This document shows positions 1-8,558 of a DNA stretch of 64,000 bases, piece by piece. The DNA is taken from contig JARBJD010000368.1 in the NCBI GenBank assembly GCA_033064195.1, forward strand, positions 1-64,000. Direction: 5' to 3'. Positions within the stretch are counted from its first letter, which is position 1; every line of letters starts with the position of its first letter. The notes below the pieces were generated by a model. It was given only the letters and a program-made list of their open reading frames with translations, was not told the DNA's origin and did not search any database. This DNA is from Blattamonas nauphoetae. Its lineage: Eukaryota; Preaxostyla; Oxymonadida. Position numbers and translations under genes: made by a program.

Positions 1-886
1 TGACTTTGATGGAACAATTTTTATGATTTACCTGGGTCACAGGGCATTAGAGATGAGGAATTATTGTATAGATCCGTCAGTGTGAGGTCACAATTGAACT
101 ATGCTCACGGATGATCTATTACATTCTTCACTAAAATAATTGGAATTTGATTAATGGAACAATTTTAATGATTTACTCGGGTCACAGGGCATTAATGAAG
201 AATCAAATAGTGAGATATGACCCAGGTCAATTAAAGAAAGTTGTTGTGAAATTGTAATAAATCATTTATGAGATGGCATTTCTGAGCTACTCTGACTATC
301 AAACATCTCTGTTTTATAAATATTGACCAGGACTCAATAGCACTGATGAATAGACACTACTGCTTGGCATTAATGAACGCTCCTCAATTGTCTCGGAAAG
401 AATGCCCAAAATGATCGTACGTGGTTTTGAAATCTCAAATGAAATTTTTTGGCGATCGACCTGGGGCACCTGGGGCACCTAATCGGAATGGAGAACAATC
501 AATTCTTTGCGCTATTGAGATTCGTCAGATATTTCAAAAAATGCGACCTGGGGCACCTGGGGCACTTATTAGCATTGATGAATAGACACTACTGCTTGGC
601 ATTAATGAACGCTCTCAATTGTCTCGGAAAAAGAATGCCCAAAAATGATCGTACGTGGACTTTTGAAATCTCAAATGAAATTTTTTTGGCGATCGACCTG
701 GGGCACCTGGGGCACCTAATCGGAATGGAGAACAATAATGAAAGAGAGCGCCATTGACGAAGTCATTAATGAGCTTCAGAATCCTTGGATTTATCAAAAA
801 TAAAGAAAAAAGAAGAGACTGAGATTATTGTTGAATTGTATATAATCATTAATAACTGAGACACTTGTGAATTTGCATTTTTGATT
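1..886. repeat. Left terminal inverted repeat of element 1 (partial)
   Basis: Positions 1-886 match the reverse complement of 20,913 to about 21,901. The inner edge is sharp: both copies agree up to the stretch ending in TTTTTGATT and then diverge, into the integrase on the left and the fibre-gene flank on the right. Position 1 pairs with about 21,901, so roughly 180 bases of the tip lie outside the window. The right copy is about 100 bases longer over the shared part because it holds one more GGGGCACC box. Confidence 0.9.
453..718. repeat. Subterminal iterons, left TIR of element 1
   Basis: Three boxes of the direct double motif CCTGGGGCACCTGGGGCAC lie at about 456-480, 543-567 and 692-716. 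Two are preceded by GATCGA and one by GCGA. They sit in a tandem unit of about 234 bp that also carries the GATCGTACGTGG palindrome-containing motif at about 412 and 646. The regular spacing and recurrence in element 2 suggest a protein-binding array for ends processing or replication; that role is inference. Confidence 0.75.
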
Positions 887-891
887 AGTAC

Positions 892-1716
892 TCATCGGAG
901 ATTGAACTTATTCCTGACCTGTGGCGTTAGAGTATCGACAGTATCGGCTATCTTTTCAGTAAAGTGAATAGGAATGTCGACCACACGAATGTCTTGATAT
1001 GGCTGAAGGAGTTGACAGCGAACATTGCCATTGACATAAGACAGAAATGTCGCTAATTTATTGAACTGTCGTCTGCGTTTCTCGAAAGCGTGTTGAGTCT
1101 TTGACAAATCCAAATGAATCTGAAGCACATTGCCTGGTTGATAATCCCACAATCCATTCCTGTTCTGAGTTCTCTTGATTTGCTTCAATTTGTCTTGCTT
1201 TCGTTGGATATATGCCCATTCGAGTTCAGCATCTCTTTCAACCTCAACTGGAGTCACAATATTTCGAAATGCCTTGTGAGGAGTTAGATTGTAATAATCC
1301 ACAAACTGCTGCATTACATTATTGTTACACATCTGAGTAACATTGCCACGAAAAGCATCTCTGATTGTCCGAATCATTCGATCAACAACTCTGTTTTTAT
1401 TAGTGAATGGAGATGATGAAAAGAAGAACTGAATGTCATTCCTATCGAGGAAATCTCTGATGCGATTGTTATTCCATCCCGATTCTGCATCTCCACGAAT
1501 GTGCTCAACTTTCACTGTCTGAATCAACTGCTGAAGAGCATTTTGGATTACTACATCATTCCTCGACGCTATTTTGATCATCACAAGATACTTGGTATTA
1601 ATGTTCACGCACACCAGATAGTACTGCGGAATTGATTGTGGATTTGTCTTGAGAACCATGATGTCAATTTCCCACGAATGACGATACGGAGAGAATGACG
1701 GACGTTGCAGAAACAA
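892..1716 (-). CDS. Polinton-type integrase (rve/DDE superfamily)
   Basis: This 274-residue frame carries the retroviral-like integrase core. It has an aspartate strand (WEIDIMVL) near residue 18, the downstream GDAESGW segment at about residue 95, and a helix NRVVDRMIRTIRD about 35 residues later. A basic C-terminal part follows with a beta-rich tail resembling the small C-terminal domains of Polinton integrases. In this family the enzyme joins element ends to host DNA. The gene is next to the left TIR, the usual edge position. It lies in a minus-strand series with the polymerase and ATPase. The family call is good; activity cannot be judged from sequence. Confidence 0.8.
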   Translation of the reverse strand: MFLQRPSFSPYRHSWEIDIMVLKTNPQSIPQYYLVCVNINTKYLVMIKIASRNDVVIQNALQQLIQTVKVEHIRGDAESGWNNNRIRDFLDRNDIQFFFSSSPFTNKNRVVDRMIRTIRDAFRGNVTQMCNNNVMQQFVDYYNLTPHKAFRNIVTPVEVERDAELEWAYIQRKQDKLKQIKRTQNRNGLWDYQPGNVLQIHLDLSKTQHAFEKRRRQFNKLATFLSYVNGNVRCQLLQPYQDIRVVDIPIHFTEKIADTVDTLTPQVRNKFNLR

Positions 1717-2185
1717 TCGATTTTTTTGGATAATGATCTGTCACAAACGTATTCTGATCTGGAACTGGTACTGTTGGATTCACTTGATGAAACACTTTGG
1801 TTTTCGACTTGAATGGATAGTCAATTTGTTGTGGAATCCGTGGAGCAGGCGTATTGATTCTTGGCGCTGGATTGAACACTCTCATTCTTCGCAAATCTGC
1901 CTCAAACACTTGATCTGGATGATTGATACGAAACAAATCAAAGTACGAATTGTATATCTCAAATAATGTTTTACCACCAAACTTGAGAATACGATCTTGT
2001 TTTGCTATATCTGACAATTGCTGTTGAGTGAACTGATACTGATGAAGAATACGAGAGTAGAGTTGCAGATTTGTCTTGAGTCCATTCTCTTCTGAACATT
2101 GTTGAATAACTCTTGTTGCATGTCGCTTCTGTATAGCAACTTCCCATGATGGAACATTTTTGAATATTGAATCAACTGTTGGCAT
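1664..2185 (-). CDS. Integrase-proximal ORF of element 1
   Basis: A 173-residue frame between PolB and the integrase core, on the same strand. Its start follows a T-rich promoter-like motif (reverse strand TTATTTTTATGTCCAATAAATG), as at other genes of the element, so this is probably the true start of the integrase transcription unit. The N-terminal two thirds are helical and charged, followed by a proline-rich stretch (residues about 105-145). No catalytic motif is recognised. The region upstream of an integrase core usually holds a zinc-binding or helical domain; I do not see a clear HHCC pattern here. Confidence 0.55.
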   Translation of the reverse strand: MPTVDSIFKNVPSWEVAIQKRHATRVIQQCSEENGLKTNLQLYSRILHQYQFTQQQLSDIAKQDRILKFGGKTLFEIYNSYFDLFRINHPDQVFEADLRRMRVFNPAPRINTPAPRIPQQIDYPFKSKTKVFHQVNPTVPVPDQNTFVTDHYPKKSIVSATSVILSVSSFVGN

Positions 2186-2211
2186 TTATTGGACATAAAA
2201 ATAACTTATAC

Positions 2212-5200
2212 TCAGTTCAGATAGTCCTCTCTGTTCAATCCATCAATGAATGGAGCACATGAACCGTTCGGAAGTACCATCATCTTTGTGTGAATTGATG
2301 TCAATGCATTCTTTTTCACCAGGACTGTCACCATTGAATCTTCCTTCATTTGAAAGTTAACATTCTCTCCTTCAATCGGTTGTTTGGTCTCATTTGCTTT
2401 GATGAAAAGTGATTGATCCAGATGTGAATTCCGTGCAAGTGAGATTCCTTTAATGGCTTTGTGCACTGGTGTATTTTTCTCACTGATGAAGTAACATTTT
2501 GGTGACAGAGCAATCATGAAATCACCTTCTTTCTCCACTGACAATCCCAGTAGTTTCTTCCTCGATTTGATTCCACACTTTGGATTTGGCAACCATTGAA
2601 ACACATTCTTTTCGTAGAACTTTCGATCTGAGACAATAGCGGATAAACCTTGATGACAGTCTTGATTTGGATCACCTGCAATCGCGATAGACAACGAATC
2701 TGTGTCACAATAGATGAAATGAAACTTCTGTTCGTCACAACATTTGGTGAGGAAGTTGTAGTAGAAATTGAAGTACCAATACTTGGCATTCTCTAGTGTA
2801 AAGAACGCTGATTGAAGAGCAGTTTTGCATTTGAATTTCTTGGGTTTCACATCGACTAAATACAAATCTTTACCAATCTGATCTGTCGACAGAAAATCTG
2901 GATACAAGTGCTTCAGAAATGTCTGTTCTCGATTTAACAAATATGATCTTTTGTATTTCTCAGTATTGAGTGAATCATAGCCGTAACATGAATTCAGGAT
3001 TAGTTTACAGAACTTTTCCATCCCAGTGTTTCCAGCCTCGATTGCAGCGATTCGACGTTGAATCATTGATGTTATGAATCCATTGAATGCAGTATTCTTC
3101 TCGAAGACAGCCATCTCAGACACATCATCGATTTCAAAAGCACAATCATCAATAAGGAACCACAAATAGTATGAATTGAACACTCTGTACTCACCAAAAG
3201 TGGACAACAGTTGTGTTACTTTCTTCTCTGCTTTCCCTTCTGGAACGCCACAATTCCTCATTGCTTCAAGAGTATCATCTGAGCACATCTGATCTGGTCT
3301 GATATTGATTGTCTGAACGATTGGAGGCATATTGATGAAATCATTGATTCTGTCCTCTCGAATGTGTCCCTTCACTTTGACTGCGAACAGATCTTTCCTT
3401 TCTTTGATGATTTTCAACATGACTTCCTTCTTTGTTGTGTAGAATTTGACACTTCCTGGCATATACATTCTGTTGTTTGTATATTTCACAGCCTTGTGTG
3501 GCACTGATGCAGAAACACTTGGATAGAGAGAATTATTGTCAAGACAGAGGATATGAGACATTACATTTCCAGTATCTGTGTCAATCACTTTTTTATTTGC
3601 TCTATCGTATTCGAAACGATGAATGGTGTCAATTCCTGATCGATTCAATCTGTGCATCACATTAGACAAACCACCAGTGATTCCACTCCTCAATAGCTTG
3701 TACACTCGTTCATCAGTCAATGTCATTTGAAGCTTGTGGATTTGAGCGAATTGGCGCAGTTTAATCTTGAGTTTTGTCAGGTGTTCATCTCGATTTGATT
3801 TAACAACATTACAGTACACACAACATGGTTGACAATTCTCTTTTGTGTGAGATAGTGAGCAGTCAATTCGATCAAGTGTTGGTTGATTCTGAAACGTAAA
3901 TGTGGCTCCACAAATGGCACATCCTTTCTTGATCAATTCAGTCATCCATTCATAGTCATTGTCATTCACATTTTGAGAAGAATCTCGATCTGCTCTCTCA
4001 TCTTGGTATTCATAATTCTTCACCATATATTTCCATTTCGCTAGTGTCAAATCATATGCTTTCTCATAAGTTGTGACAACATAAGTGGCATTGATATCGA
4101 AGTCTGCATATGGAGGCGAATCAGAATAGAGTGACGGAAAGTATGTGGACATATTTCTCAGATTCACTGCTGCTGCTGGACATGAGACAAACTGCAACAT
4201 ATCGACTCTCCCTGATGCAAACCATTGAATCAATTTCTGAATTGGATCAATCATGATTAGTGTGTCATTGATGTTATAGTTCTTCAGGTATTCTCTTCTT
4301 GTACTGAATCTCTTTGCATCTTCAACGTAGTCAGAATACGAAAGATCTTTCAATAGTGATTCATTTTTCACTCGTGAATAGAACACTTCTTCTGGAAACG
4401 GTTCTGACTTATTCAACTCTTCTTCAACATTTATGATATTGATTGCTTCGTATGGAAAGATGCCTTTTGAATCAGTTCCATCACCAAAGTCCTGCACAAA
4501 TGATTTCAATGATTGTGGCGATACAAAATTCATTGCATCAAGGAATCTCAAAGACACCTGGAGTTTCTTATGACGAACCACGAGCTGTTTAGGACACTTT
4601 GCAGATCCAAGTGGTGGTTCATAGATGCTCCATTGCATGAAGTGAAGTGCATTCATGATCACAGGAAGATCGAAGTTCGCACTATTCCAACCCATTACTG
4701 TCACATATTTATTTGATGGTATTTCTGGATCTGAGTACTGTTGATAGTCTTGGATTCTCAGTGCTTCTTTGAACATATCATTTATGATGAAATGTATAAA
4801 GCCAATATTGTGAGCTTGCTTTTGGATCTTCTCTTTTGTCAAATCAGCATCGATCAATCCAGCTTTGAGACACATTCTGATCCATTCATTTTCATTCTCT
4901 TTCATTGATTCGAAACTCTTGTCAAGATACACTGATTTTCTGCCACTAATGTCAAATAAACATTCGAGTCTATTTACATCCTTTGTTGTTTGTGAATATG
5001 GAAGTGAAGAAGAAAACGCTAATGAATACAAGTGATGTTTATTCAGAACTGTACTCTTCTCTTGTGTGTTTTCAGATTGAGGAAGATCCATTGAGAATTC
5101 GCCAATGATTGTTTCAATATCGAATGTCAAGAACTGATCTGTGTATTTGTATTCATTCATTCTTCCTCGAGACAATAGATAAGCCATTGTTGGATTGTCA

Positions 5201-6870
5201 ATAACTGCAGTTAGAATTGGTGCTGAAGCATTATCTAAGTCCACTGATCGTTCTTCATTTCTGATTCCCTGTTCGAGACATTTCTTCACGTGATTGTCAA
5301 AGTCTCTGGTGCCTGCGCCTCTTGAATTATATGGTCGACAATAGTCTTTGCAGTGCGGACAAATCATCAATTTCGTCAACTTTTGTGGATCAGAAACATA
5401 CATAAAATGTGCATCCGACTCGAGAATGATCATCAATAAATTCAAGTCTCTAGCGTTCTCCAATGGTGAGATAAATGACTGTGAAAGAGCATAAATCCAT
5501 GAGCCTCCATTGTCTTTTTCAATTGCTTCATAAATATGTACATTCACATTGAAGTGTTCAACAAATCTGTCAATTTCTGTTGAGATATTGAATCCTGGAT
5601 AGTCTTTGAGAATTTTCACCAATGCTGGACTAGTGAGGTCTGAGTATTGATAGAACGATGTGAAATGCTGCTTTGCGATCTTGATTCTTGAGTCTCGACA
5701 TATTTTCTTTCCATCAGCTTCTTTTCCATGAGTGAGATAAGTCAATGCTGTGAAGATGCAAATGTTATATTTACAATCAACATAGAACACTGTCTGAAGA
5801 GCAATATGTTCTTTCAATCCTGGAACACAAGCACCACCATTTCGCAATCGGTACACATAAAAAGCAGCTCCATAAATGGCACAAGGCACTCTCTTGGTAT
5901 CAATTACTGTGACTTCAAAACTGTCTCTGATTCTTGATTTCATCGCATTTATGACAGCATCAATGTCTTGAGGATTTTGGACTGTAATTGGAGATGTTTT
6001 CATTGAGTTCTGATAGAATGGTGTATTCTCTTCATAAGTGGTGTTTCCATTTTGATCTGTTACAGAATTCAGAATAGCAAAGTCAAAAGAGATCTTGAAC
6101 GGGAAATTCTCTGCAGTGAATACTTCTCTGAGTCGTGCTTCAATGTCTTCAAATGATGCGATGTTATTGCGATAATACAATTGTACTGGACCATTCGCGT
6201 CTCGATATTGTTGATCAGCGATGTATCCTGCTGGAGCCAAATTAGCCCTCACATTCTCGAGTGCAGCAGCAAATGCTCGAACATTATCAACATCTCTTAA
6301 CATCAGAGCATTCAATTGTGTTTGTGGCAATTGTGGAAGTACAATATCTTCTTCAATTAGGACTTGATACAAATTCAAGAATCTTCGTCTTCGTTCTTCA
6401 AAGTGAGCTAACATCTGTTGATACCTCGTTCGTTGTTCATATTCTCGGATTTCTTGATTGAGATTCTGCTGGTGTCTTCTTCGTTGTCTTCTCTGTTCTT
6501 GATCGTGCTCAATGACTTGTTGATTTGGTTGTACAATTCGTCGTTGTCTAATCTCTTGGTTCAGTCTCATTTGATTCTCCATTGTGTTTCTTTTCTGCAG
6601 AGCATTTGCATCAATTTGTTGTGCATTAATGGGTTGGTTATTCTGTCTATTCATTAGTTCTTGAATCACTGGTGCCATCAAAGGATTCCGAATCGTAAAT
6701 GTTCTGATGAATTGTTCAATCTCATTTGTGTTGTTTATGTCTCCTCTGAAACCATTCTGAACTAGTGCATTATTGGCAGTTTCAATCAGTCGTTTTAACG
6801 GTAATGAATCCCAATCCACTCCCAGCTTTTGAGCAAATTCATTAATGAGCTTTATTGATAAGTTCTCCAT
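2212..6870 (-). CDS. Protein-primed family B DNA polymerase (pPolB) with HNH-like insert
   Basis: A 1552-residue replicative polymerase, long for a Polinton pPolB. A glutamine/arginine-rich N-terminal region (to about residue 170) precedes a segment around residues 365-385 with the pattern NICIFTALTYLTHG, like the Cys/His segment N-terminal of many Polinton polymerases. A zinc-like CPHCKDYC motif lies near residue 503. Exonuclease motifs follow: TFDIET (about 583), GWNSANFDLP (about 730) and YNINDTLIMID (about 867). Polymerase motif A, DNNSLYPS, is at about 1112; motif B, KLILNSCYGY, at about 1290; and motif C, YCDTDSLS, at about 1388. Between the exonuclease and motif A (about 980-1030) lies a CxxC...DRID...H...CxxCN block typical of HNH nucleases. 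It would copy the element from protein-primed ends. The start follows a T-rich promoter-like motif. Confidence 0.92.
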   Translation of the reverse strand: MENLSIKLINEFAQKLGVDWDSLPLKRLIETANNALVQNGFRGDINNTNEIEQFIRTFTIRNPLMAPVIQELMNRQNNQPINAQQIDANALQKRNTMENQMRLNQEIRQRRIVQPNQQVIEHDQEQRRQRRRHQQNLNQEIREYEQRTRYQQMLAHFEERRRRFLNLYQVLIEEDIVLPQLPQTQLNALMLRDVDNVRAFAAALENVRANLAPAGYIADQQYRDANGPVQLYYRNNIASFEDIEARLREVFTAENFPFKISFDFAILNSVTDQNGNTTYEENTPFYQNSMKTSPITVQNPQDIDAVINAMKSRIRDSFEVTVIDTKRVPCAIYGAAFYVYRLRNGGACVPGLKEHIALQTVFYVDCKYNICIFTALTYLTHGKEADGKKICRDSRIKIAKQHFTSFYQYSDLTSPALVKILKDYPGFNISTEIDRFVEHFNVNVHIYEAIEKDNGGSWIYALSQSFISPLENARDLNLLMIILESDAHFMYVSDPQKLTKLMICPHCKDYCRPYNSRGAGTRDFDNHVKKCLEQGIRNEERSVDLDNASAPILTAVIDNPTMAYLLSRGRMNEYKYTDQFLTFDIETIIGEFSMDLPQSENTQEKSTVLNKHHLYSLAFSSSLPYSQTTKDVNRLECLFDISGRKSVYLDKSFESMKENENEWIRMCLKAGLIDADLTKEKIQKQAHNIGFIHFIINDMFKEALRIQDYQQYSDPEIPSNKYVTVMGWNSANFDLPVIMNALHFMQWSIYEPPLGSAKCPKQLVVRHKKLQVSLRFLDAMNFVSPQSLKSFVQDFGDGTDSKGIFPYEAINIINVEEELNKSEPFPEEVFYSRVKNESLLKDLSYSDYVEDAKRFSTRREYLKNYNINDTLIMIDPIQKLIQWFASGRVDMLQFVSCPAAAVNLRNMSTYFPSLYSDSPPYADFDINATYVVTTYEKAYDLTLAKWKYMVKNYEYQDERADRDSSQNVNDNDYEWMTELIKKGCAICGATFTFQNQPTLDRIDCSLSHTKENCQPCCVYCNVVKSNRDEHLTKLKIKLRQFAQIHKLQMTLTDERVYKLLRSGITGGLSNVMHRLNRSGIDTIHRFEYDRANKKVIDTDTGNVMSHILCLDNNSLYPSVSASVPHKAVKYTNNRMYMPGSVKFYTTKKEVMLKIIKERKDLFAVKVKGHIREDRINDFINMPPIVQTINIRPDQMCSDDTLEAMRNCGVPEGKAEKKVTQLLSTFGEYRVFNSYYLWFLIDDCAFEIDDVSEMAVFEKNTAFNGFITSMIQRRIAAIEAGNTGMEKFCKLILNSCYGYDSLNTEKYKRSYLLNREQTFLKHLYPDFLSTDQIGKDLYLVDVKPKKFKCKTALQSAFFTLENAKYWYFNFYYNFLTKCCDEQKFHFIYCDTDSLSIAIAGDPNQDCHQGLSAIVSDRKFYEKNVFQWLPNPKCGIKSRKKLLGLSVEKEGDFMIALSPKCYFISEKNTPVHKAIKGISLARNSHLDQSLFIKANETKQPIEGENVNFQMKEDSMVTVLVKKNALTSIHTKMMVLPNGSCAPFIDGLNREDYLN

Positions 6871-6937
6871 ATATTTCTTACAGGATAAAAAATTGAATTC
6901 ATAAATTAAAATCTGATTTTTTATTTCCGTAGAAAAG
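6871..6937. promoter_or_regulatory. Bidirectional promoter-like region, PolB / 91-aa gene
   Basis: A 67-base divergent spacer. On the minus strand CAATTTTTTATCC lies shortly before the PolB ATG. On the plus strand GATTTTTTATTTCCGTAG runs to the 91-residue gene. Both match the shared start-proximal motif of these elements. Confidence 0.6.
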
Positions 6938-7213
6938 ATGTCAACAAAAGTGAAAGGACGACCAAAGTTTTATCAATCAGAAAGTGATGCAAAGAATGCA
7001 ATTCGCCTGAGCAAAAGAGAATGGTACTATCGAAACCAACTGAAGAAGCAAGAGTTTGATTCACAATTGAGTGAAGTACAAAAGCGATTAATACAATTAG
7101 AATCAACAACAATAATTAAGGATGATGAATTGGTTTCCCAATGCTTGAGACAATTGCTTGATTCCAGTGATGATCAGGATTTATTGAGAATTAACCCCAA
7201 TGTTGATTCTTAG
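6938..7213 (+). CDS. Small basic coiled-coil protein (possible DNA-binding regulator)
   Basis: A 91-residue protein with an AT-hook-like KGRPKF at residues 6-11. A basic helix (about 20-40, rich in K, R, Y and Q) leads into a heptad-like leucine/isoleucine pattern (about 45-60). This order resembles a bZIP-like DNA-binding protein, but no family was recognised. It is divergent from PolB across a short shared promoter and converges on the 110-residue gene, overlapping its end by about 23 bases. A regulatory role is inference from composition and position. Confidence 0.6.
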   Translation: MSTKVKGRPKFYQSESDAKNAIRLSKREWYYRNQLKKQEFDSQLSEVQKRLIQLESTTIIKDDELVSQCLRQLLDSSDDQDLLRINPNVDS

Positions 7214-7523
7214 ATTCGATAGCAGAAGCGAGACGTTTAACAATGTCTTCAAGCACTGTAATTCTAGACATAAGTTCATCATATTTTTGTGGAGAATCAG
7301 TGTAAGTCATCGTTGAGGAACCACCATAGTAGTCCTTTCGAAGTGCGATTACACCTTTGGTTTTCGTTATTCTGTATCCATCAATCTTTATCATTTTGTT
7401 CAACTTATTCGTTGTGTATCGTTTCAGAATCTCTCCATTCTTGTTTAAATACATCTGAAAACTTTCAATTGAATCTAAATTAATCTGTTCTGGTTCAAAT
7501 GGTTCGAAAACTGTTAAACTCAT
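7191..7523 (-). CDS. Small protein with C-terminal coiled coil, unknown function
   Basis: A 110-residue protein. The N-terminal 75 residues are mixed alpha/beta with a KTKGVIALRKDYYGG segment. The last 35 residues form a plausible coiled coil (YDELMSRITVLEDIVKRL). The start codon at 7523 follows CTTTTTTAATTCATTCTAA on its own strand, matching the element's promoter-like motif and supporting this start. It sits between the ATPase and the 91-residue gene. No homologous family is recognised. Confidence 0.6.
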   Translation of the reverse strand: MSLTVFEPFEPEQINLDSIESFQMYLNKNGEILKRYTTNKLNKMIKIDGYRITKTKGVIALRKDYYGGSSTMTYTDSPQKYDELMSRITVLEDIVKRLASAIESKNQHWG

Positions 7524-7636
7524 TTAGAATGAATTAAAAAAGTGTAAAATCATTTTGAAAAGAACATTAATGCATTTGGAATCATTTGAAACCATTTCAA
7601 AAATATCTAAACCATTTCGAATCAATCAGAATCGTT
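7524..7636. other. AT-rich spacer with short reiterated motif
   Basis: The spacer repeats variants of GAATCATTT / AAACCATTTC at least five times between two minus-strand genes. It may hold the promoter of the 110-residue gene and the 3' end of the ATPase message. No ORF is seen. Confidence 0.4.
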
Positions 7637-8524
7637 TTAAACCATGAGGTATTCAATGTGAACGGTTTGACCATATCGAAAGATCGCTGCTTGTTGCTTC
7701 GTTAATTGTTTGTAGATACTCCAAAACTCTTTGCATTCCATCGATGCATTCAGTTGATTGAAAACTCTTCTGATTCGTTCATTATTGAAGCCTCCAAAGA
7801 TCCACAATGAATCAATGTTTGACTTCATATCTGGAGACAATGAGAACAGTTCATGAATGGTGAGAAAGAATGTGAATTTTGGTTGACGATTCTCCAGTAA
7901 TAAGTCCATCAGAATTGAGGGATTCGCTTTTGTTCTTCGCTCACTGAGGATTCTTCTACAGTCGTCAAGAAATATCATTGTTTGAAGATTACGTTCTCGA
8001 AATGAATCAAGATGGAGGGTTTTCAGTATTGATTTCCTTGACTGATCTGTCACTGTTTCTTCCCAATGATTATCGATGATTTCTTCGTACGCTGCTTTAG
8101 CTGTTGATAGATTCTCCAGAAATGCGAATATCTCATTATACTTCACCTTCACAATAGGAATCCTTATTAATGCTTTGGATCGTTGAAAAGTGCCATCATT
8201 GTGTTTATCAGTAACATAGACAAATAAGTGAAATCTCTCATTTTGGAGTGGCACTTCCTGCACTTTCAGTAGTTCTCTGAGGACATTATAGGTCTTTCCA
8301 CTTCCTCTATTTCCAATGAGCACATTCACACTATTGCGATTGAACAGTAGTTCATGATGAATAGCACTTGGCAGTTCTTTTCCGACATTAGTGGTCTTCA
8401 CTTGTTGCAGTCTCTGATTGACATATTCTGAAATTGAAAGATCATCGAATGCATTGTACGACATCCTTTGTGTTAAGTTGCTTCCTTGTTTTCTTCTTGG
8501 TGTGATTTGTTTTTGATGAAACAT
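7637..8524 (-). CDS. DNA-packaging ATPase, FtsK-HerA superfamily (A32-like)
   Basis: A 295-residue P-loop ATPase, the usual size for Polinton and virophage packaging ATPases. Walker A is GNRGSGKT at residues 71-78. Walker B is MIFLDD at about 183-188. A TIHEL motif near 224 corresponds to the polar sensor strand of A32-like enzymes. It is expected to pump element DNA into preformed capsids. A basic tail precedes the core. The start at 8524 is set by a 34-base divergent spacer shared with the 342-residue gene. This is one of the core Polinton morphogenesis genes. None was found in element 2. Confidence 0.85.
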   Translation of the reverse strand: MFHQKQITPRRKQGSNLTQRMSYNAFDDLSISEYVNQRLQQVKTTNVGKELPSAIHHELLFNRNSVNVLIGNRGSGKTYNVLRELLKVQEVPLQNERFHLFVYVTDKHNDGTFQRSKALIRIPIVKVKYNEIFAFLENLSTAKAAYEEIIDNHWEETVTDQSRKSILKTLHLDSFRERNLQTMIFLDDCRRILSERRTKANPSILMDLLLENRQPKFTFFLTIHELFSLSPDMKSNIDSLWIFGGFNNERIRRVFNQLNASMECKEFWSIYKQLTKQQAAIFRYGQTVHIEYLMV

Positions 8525-8558
8525 TTATTTACAAATTAAATATTTTATTTCTTACTAA
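8525..8558. promoter_or_regulatory. Bidirectional promoter-like spacer, ATPase / 342-aa gene
   Basis: Only 34 bases separate the two divergent start codons. The plus side reads ATATTTTATTTCTTACTAAATG. The minus side reads AATATTTAATTTGTAAATAAATG. Both end in the AAATG form seen at other genes of the element. Confidence 0.6.

Noticed and set aside
449-757. Open frame of 102 codons in the left TIR, and similar ones at 21,816-22,082 and 22,687-23,265
   Set aside because: They are produced by the CCTGGGGCAC repeat units (GHLGHL or CPRCPR translations). They have no promoter-like motif and lie wholly in TIR repeats.
1733-1966. Plus-strand frame opposite the integrase-proximal ORF, and similar plus-strand frames under PolB
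   Set aside because: They are shadows of the minus-strand genes, without start-proximal motifs.
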